From the NCBI RefSeq assembly GCF_000090795.2, contig NW_003546253.1, forward strand, positions 55,529-119,528: 64,000 nucleotides of DNA, in the 5' to 3' direction. Position 1 is the first letter of the stretch. Each line of letters opens with the position of its first letter. Below, in pieces: positions 58,899 to 64,000 of this stretch. A program made the translations under genes and the position numbers. This stretch comes from Amphimedon queenslandica (Eukaryota; Porifera; Demospongiae; Haplosclerida; Niphatidae). Below the pieces are notes generated by a model. It worked only from the letters and a program-made list of their open reading frames with translations. It searched no databases and was not told where the DNA came from.

Positions 58899-61800
58899 AT
58901 GCTTCGTTTCTTAACTTTCCTTTTTCTGTTTCTCTCTTGTATTACTGGTAAGTTTTTTTGTACTTGTTTGTGTACCCTATCTAGTGTTTTACAATGATTT
59001 TATAATAAAAAATCATAATAAAAAATACATAATTTATTACTCTTCTTATTGTTAGTATCATTGTCTAAGTGGTAAATTTTTAGTTTTTTCTAACTTGAGC
59101 ATAACGATTCATAAATTCAAATAAAATGTGTATGTGTGTGTTTGTGGTTCATGCATTAATTTTACAGTTCAATTACTTTGGCATGTGATAAAAGACAAAT
59201 AAATCTTTCAACCACTATAACTCCCCCCTCTCTCCTCTATTTTCCTCTCTCTTTCTCCCTCTCACAGTATCATTGAGTAATAGACTATGTTATGGTACAT
59301 ATGATACAAGTGATAATGATGCATATAATAATGATAACGGTACCTGTTCATTCCAACCTCCACGTGACTACTGCTTCTTTGCAATTAATAACCATAAAAT
59401 AGTTACCAGAGGCTGTAGTCAGAGAAATCCAGGTGACATTGGTACTTTAATTTGTCTCAATCACTGGATATATGATCCCATTAATAACAGATCATTATAT
59501 TGCTGTCAAGGCAACTATTGTAATGAATGTCCAGATATTGAGGAATTATGTGAGGAGTATGCTCAAGTTACAAGTCTACTGAATGTCACTAATCCTCCTT
59601 CTGAATGTAATACCAATCTTCTTACCTGTGCTTCTTCTAGTTCTATCTCAATGACTAGTACTCCTGGGATTTCATTGTGTAAGTATTTTTGTTCAAAATT
59701 TGTTTATAGACATGCGCATATAGTCATGATAGTCTCTCTATTTCTTCTTTCTTCCTATTCCTATTATTCTCTCACTGCTGTTCCTTTTCTGCTTCCTCTT
59801 CTCTTCCTCTCATTTTAGCTCAAACCCCTTCTTCATCAGTTACTGTGTCCAGTACACCCACCCCTACCCCCAATGGCTTATCACAGACGTACATCGTCTT
59901 TATTTCAGCCACAAGCACCTTTTTATTTATACTGATACTGATAATTGTTGGGTTTTTTGTGTTCTCGTGTATTACTCGTGGAAGGAGGAGAGATCCTTCA
60001 GATCACATTATAGAGATCACTGACGTCTCTTCTTCTGGTGTCAGCAGCAGTCTAAGAGGGCCACGCCTTCTCCAACAGAGAACAATGTCGCATGATGTGA
60101 CAAAGATCAGTGTCATTGGACAGGGACGTTTTGGAAAAGTCTGGCGGTGTGAGTTGATTTATAATTAAATTAGTGTACAAGATGATTTATTGGCGAGAGT
60201 AAGATTTGGTGAATTTGCCTGTGGAAAATAATTGGCGAATTTTATATTGGCGATTTTGTGCCATGTGCCATTGAGCATGCTCAGATTGAAACAAAATGGC
60301 AGATTTTACATGTATATCGGTAATTTCTTCATAGAACCGCCAATTGCCAATATTTATTCCTCACCAATAAATCATCTTGTACTGTAGTTTGTAATATTTT
60401 TTGAGGTTAAATTTAATTTTTTTAATTTTTTTGTTTAGGTTCTTATGAAGAGAAGCACATAGCGATGAAAGTCTTTAAGAATATGCACATGGCTGTCTTC
60501 AAGAGGGAAGTGGAGATCTATGACACATATATGCTGTATCATGAGAACATACTCAGATTCATAGGCCACGATCAAATCGAATTTGGTGAGTTTTGTCTAC
60601 TTCTTCTCTTCAGTTTCATGATTTGAATTTACAAGTTGATTTAATTTGCAAGATTATTTCCTAATCTGATTTATAAATTAAAATATTATTTTATTATTTA
60701 GCTGATACCATAGAACTACGACTTTACACTGAGTATCACGAAAATGGAACTCTACAGGTAAAAATAATGATATTAATTAAATTTCTACCATTTGTAATGC
60801 TAATTAGGATTATCTAAAGTCCAAGCCTGTTTTTCATTTTCCTGAATGTCACCAAATGGCCGTTTCTCTCTCATCTGGACTTACATATCTACATAAAACG
60901 ATAGTTGCTGGTAAAATAAAACCTGGTAAGTCTTTTTTCTCTTTTTTTCTTATTATTTCTTTATTTTAAAGGTATTGCACACAGGGATTTAAAGTCCAGT
61001 AACATATTAGTTAAAACAGACTACACTCTCTGTATAGCTGATCTTGGTTTGGCAATAAAACAGAGTGAGAGTGGAGATGGTGTTGACCAGATACCTGCCA
61101 ACAAGCTGTCAGGTTAGTGACATTATGTATCCTTATACCTTACCGATTTGTACCTAAAACTAGCTCAAACTTTCTACATAGCTTAAGGACATCAATATGC
61201 ATCAGAAAATCTAATTAAAATTGGGGGTGATTTTGGAGCCATTTTTTGGAAAAAAGCATGGGCTATAGTACAGGGTATTTTTCAGAAAATGGCCAATTTT
61301 TTTTAAATGGCCAATTTTTTTTAAATGGCCAATTTTTTAAAATGGCCATAACTTGAAAAATTGAAGTCGGAATCAGCTCATAGCATAAGGACATCAATAA
61401 GTATCAGAAAATGTAATAAAAATTTGGGGTGATTTTGGAGCCATTTTTGGAAAAAAGCATGGGCTATGTATTTTTCAGAAAATGGCCAATTTTTTAAAAT
61501 GACGATAACTCAAAAAATTGAAGTCGGAATCAGCTCAAACTTTCTACATAGCATAAGGACATCAATATGTATCAGAAAATGTAGTAAAAATTGGGGGTGA
61601 TTTTGGAGCCATTTTTTGGAAAAAAGCATGGGCTATAGTACAGGGTATTTTTCAGAAAATGGCCAATTTTTTTAAAATGGCCATAACTTGAAAAATTGAA
61701 GTCGGAATCAGCTCAAACTTTCTACATGGCATAAGGACATCAATACATATCAGAAAATGTAATAAAAATTGGGGGTGATTTCGGAGCCATTTTTTGGAAA

Positions 61801-62901
61801 AAAGCATGGGCTATAGCCTTGGGTATTTTTTAAAATTTTGGCGTTTTCTTAAAATGGCCATAACTTGAAAAATTGAAGTCAGAATCACCTCAAACTTTCT
61901 ACACAGCATAGGAACATCAATATGTATCAGAAAATGTAATAAAAATAGGAGATGATTTTGGAGCCATTTTTTGGAGAAAAGCATGGGCTATAGTACAGGG
62001 CATTTTCTGAATCAGCTGAAACTTTCTACATAGCATCAGCGCACTGATATAGAAAACATAATAATTTTTTTTAGTGTCATTTACCACAATGAGAAGTGGA
62101 ATTAGCTGGTATAAATGGATTTTTCTCTATAGGCACTAAAAGATACATGTCTCCTGAGATACTAAATGAGAGCTTAGACTATGGACGCTTTATATGCTAT
62201 GCACAGTCGGACATTTACTCCTTCTCTCTTATAATTTGGGAGATTTTCAATTGCTGTGAAATTGACGGTAAGAGCACTTACATGTGTACATACATGTACA
62301 TGTACATGTACATGTACATGTACATGTATGCATGAAACTATACATGCACTGTGTGTGTGTGTGTGTGTGTGTATAATCCTTATGATTAATTTGTGTTTGT
62401 GGTAAAATATTATGTAAATTGTGTGGGTGAGCTATCATGCACATTACAATAATTATTATTGATAAAGAAAATGGTGATTAATGAGTGGTAAATGCTAATA
62501 TTATTATTTTTGTAGGCGTCCCACGCTCTTATCAACTGCCTTACTGTGAATGGGTTCCCACAGATCCAGATATCGATCAAATGAAACAATGTGTATGCGT
62601 GAACAATAGAAGGCCTACCATACCTGATTCTTGGACAGAGAGTGAAGTAAGATACTCGACTTTTAGTGCATTAAGTGTATACATGTATGTATCAAGAAAT
62701 ATCAAGAGAGAGAGAGAGAGAGAGTGAGGCAAATGTTTAGCGTGAAAATTATGTTATTTTTTATTGTAGACTTTGAGTCCTATAGCGAAGTTGCTAGACA
62801 GTTCCTGGGCAACTCAAGCATCAAGCAGAATATCTGCATTAAGAATATCAAAAATTTTAAAAGGAATCGACTTTAAAAAAGAAAAGATACAAAATGAATA
62901 A
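58899..62901 (+). CDS. TGFBR1: TGF-beta receptor type I-like Ser/Thr kinase
   Basis: Ten exons: 58899..58947, 59268..59678, 59819..60148, 60439..60585, 60702..60757, 60808..60925, 60972..61112, 62133..62267, 62516..62646, 62770..62901; 549 aa. Signal peptide ([16 protein letters not shown]), Cys-rich three-finger-type ectodomain with the CCxGxxCN box (YCCQGNYCN), Ser/Thr-rich stalk, one membrane segment ([18 protein letters not shown]), then a GS-like juxtamembrane region ([19 protein letters not shown]) and kinase: glycine loop GQGRFGKVW, Lys in [23 protein letters not shown] (DLG as in type I receptors), [11 protein letters not shown], and a C-terminal [13 protein letters not shown]. The GS box has fewer Ser-Gly repeats than vertebrate type I receptors. 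It should phosphorylate SMADs at the plasma membrane after type II receptor activation. AATAAA at 62912. Confidence 0.93.
60175..60382. mobile_element. MITE-like element in receptor intron 3
   Basis: 208 bp with near-perfect 23-bp inverted ends beginning GTACAAGATGATTTATTGGC (one mismatch). Interior TTGGCGAATTT and its complement. No clear target duplication. Sits just after the donor of exon 3 of the TGF-beta-receptor-like gene. Confidence 0.8.
61150..62070. repeat. Tandem repeat array, unit 168-178 bp, in receptor intron 7
   Basis: About five units with anchor cataaggacatcaat (first full spacing 61384, 61552, 61730, 61907). Each has GGGGGTGATTTTGGAGCCAT, AAAAAAGCATGGGCTATAGT and TGGCCATAACTTGAAAAATT. 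Shares AATCAGCTCAAACTTTCTAC with the 186-bp family. Confidence 0.9.
62279..62371. repeat. (TACATG)n and (TG)n microsatellites
   Basis: A TACATG run (62279-62331) begins 12 nt after the donor of receptor exon 8, followed by (TG)n at 62351-62371. Confidence 0.9.
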
Positions 62902-62947
62902 GTATTATTGAAATAAACAGAACTAATGTGAAATGAATCAATGCTCA

Positions 62948-64000
62948 TCAATTATTATCATTATTATTATTTTTCTTGTTGTTGTTGTTGTTGTTATTTA
63001 TCAATCTATATGGAATGCTATCAGACAGTGTAACATCACAATGCTTGGTATTTCTACCCATATAAAATCCTCTTGCACGTTTATATGCATTACGTAGTGC
63101 ATACAGCAATATGTAAAACATTGGTATCATAGCAAATATCCATGCTATCACAACTAGAGCTATGGATGAGCCCAGTGGCCCATACGAGGAGTTCACTGGT
63201 GAGAATGTCATCACTATTGATATGAGGATTGAAAGGAATATACCGTGTATTAGGTTGGCCCATTTCTGTCGATAAGGCTGAATGTAAGTCACTAATATTA
63301 TCCCTGTAGCCAGTGCTAGTGGTAGTACTAAGTATCTGATGTTATCTCCAAATGGTGTGTTAAGGATAGTAACAATCACCAGTCGTGAGATAAGGTCTAT
63401 GCCAGCAAAATATCTGCAGTCTTTTTCTCCGTGGCTCACCCCGTCTTTATAAGAGCCGTAGAATACATCAGCAAATGCAGCCACCGAGAGTTGGAAGGGA
63501 CATCTACAACGTGAAAACAATCTCTTTGAGTGTCCAATTAAAAGTATAGGGGGAAGGAGTAACAGAAAGAGGAGCAGTATTGCAGTTATGGAGTATGGAA
63601 GATGCTTATCACCAAAAAAGAAATAGTCAGGCTGCAAATAAACTTTAGTAGCTATTGTAGGCTCGTAAGATTCAACAGTTTCATAAATGTATACAGTAAC
63701 AGGTGAAAGTAGAGAGGCTGATGTGTAGAGGAGCTTTGTATAAGAGAGAAGAAAGAAAGTAGCAAACACGTTTATCATGTTAACCTTGATATTCCAATAT
63801 CTCTTGAGTTTACCCATGCTCAGGTAGAGAGGACGAGCAAGAAGAAGGAGAGGCTTGCAACCACAGTCGTACAAATTACTCAATAATATCAGTATAAGTG
63901 TAAGACCAAGTGGTAGCCCAGCACTGAGGTATTGCAGGGTCCATACATGTATGTTTGTCATCCCAGGAGAAAGGCAGAATGGCGGGAGTAGAGTCTTGAA
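62948..64000 (-). CDS. Multi-pass membrane protein, C-terminal part (5' end outside window)
   Basis: Open through the right edge (…FKTLLPPFCLSPGM…) to a stop at 62948, about 350 visible residues. At least seven hydrophobic segments are seen (LGLTLILILLSNLY, VFATFFLLSYTKLLY, ITAILLLFLLLLPPILLIG, LVIVTILNTPF, YLVLPLALATGIILV, HGIFLSILISIVMTF, IALVVIAWIFAMIPMFYILL). Between segments 3 and 4 lies a Cys/Arg patch (RLFSRCRCPF) and a conserved-looking FADVFYGSYKDG. The tail ends in an Asn/Lys-rich run from an (AAT/AAC)n microsatellite. I do not recognise the family; it could be the membrane module of a large receptor-like protein whose ectodomain lies outside. Convergent with the receptor kinase gene. 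Confidence 0.75.
   Translation of the reverse strand, partial: FKTLLPPFCLSPGMTNIHVWTLQYLSAGLPLGLTLILILLSNLYDCGCKPLLLLARPLYLSMGKLKRYWNIKVNMINVFATFFLLSYTKLLYTSASLLSPVTVYIYETVESYEPTIATKVYLQPDYFFFGDKHLPYSITAILLLFLLLLPPILLIGHSKRLFSRCRCPFQLSVAAFADVFYGSYKDGVSHGEKDCRYFAGIDLISRLVIVTILNTPFGDNIRYLVLPLALATGIILVTYIQPYRQKWANLIHGIFLSILISIVMTFSPVNSSYGPLGSSIALVVIAWIFAMIPMFYILLYALRNAYKRARGFYMGRNTKHCDVTLSDSIPYRLINNNNNNNKKNNNNDNN

Noticed and set aside
1-64000. tRNA or rRNA genes
   Set aside because: No cloverleaf-like segment with A/B box spacing and no rRNA text was noticed; a dedicated scan was not possible by eye.

Overview
The window is eukaryotic nuclear DNA: genes are split by short GT-AG introns, coding density is high, non-coding DNA is very AT-rich, and there is abundant TACATG/TGTACA microsatellite. 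The gene content is animal (Bcl-2 family, TGF-beta receptor kinase, EXT2, THG1L, MRPL23, CASD1-like, Ig-domain protein), yet the proteins are divergent and the layout compact. A demosponge such as Amphimedon queenslandica fits best; this is inferred from gene style and repeats, not from a database match.

Left part (1-17.3 kb). An acidic, repeat-rich coiled-coil gene runs off the left edge. It is followed by an unusual concentration of Bcl-2 family genes: a BAK-like gene (minus) sharing a 148-bp divergent promoter with an intronless anti-apoptotic-type Bcl-2 gene (plus), then THG1L (minus), which is head-to-head with the first of two tandem BAK/BAX-like genes (plus). A fifth member lies at 39.6-41.3 kb. 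All four intron-bearing members are split by a phase-0 intron directly after the BH2 Gly-Gly-Trp. Together they look like a local mitochondrial apoptosis gene neighbourhood with both pro- and anti-death architectures.

Middle part (17.5-45 kb). A 10.8-kb minus-strand gene encodes a large protein with an N-terminal propeller-like region, an alpha-solenoid, RCC1 repeats and a C-terminal Cys/His (RING-like) segment. It is head-to-head with EXT2 (15 exons, 717 aa, heparan sulfate polymerase). Then come a small unrecognised gene, the fifth Bcl-2 gene, MRPL23, and a cytosolic sulfotransferase only 54 bp from MRPL23, start to start.

Right part (45-64 kb). Two tandem intronless F-box genes (one carrying a 4-bp duplication frameshift), a secreted Ig-domain protein, a CASD1-like sialate O-acetyltransferase relative that appears to lack the catalytic Ser and His of its SGNH domain, a broken TGF-beta-receptor-like ectodomain copy interrupted by a DNA transposon with a clean empty site in its paralog, an intronless 7TM receptor, a full type I TGF-beta-receptor-like kinase, and a multi-pass membrane protein that runs off the right edge.

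Repeats include a dispersed tandem family (about 186-bp unit with a 20-nt palindrome) in introns of at least four genes plus a related 168-178-bp variant in two more, several MITE-like elements (one hAT-like with a perfect 8-bp target duplication), and simple repeats that sometimes supply splice sites. No rRNA, tRNA or CRISPR was recognised.
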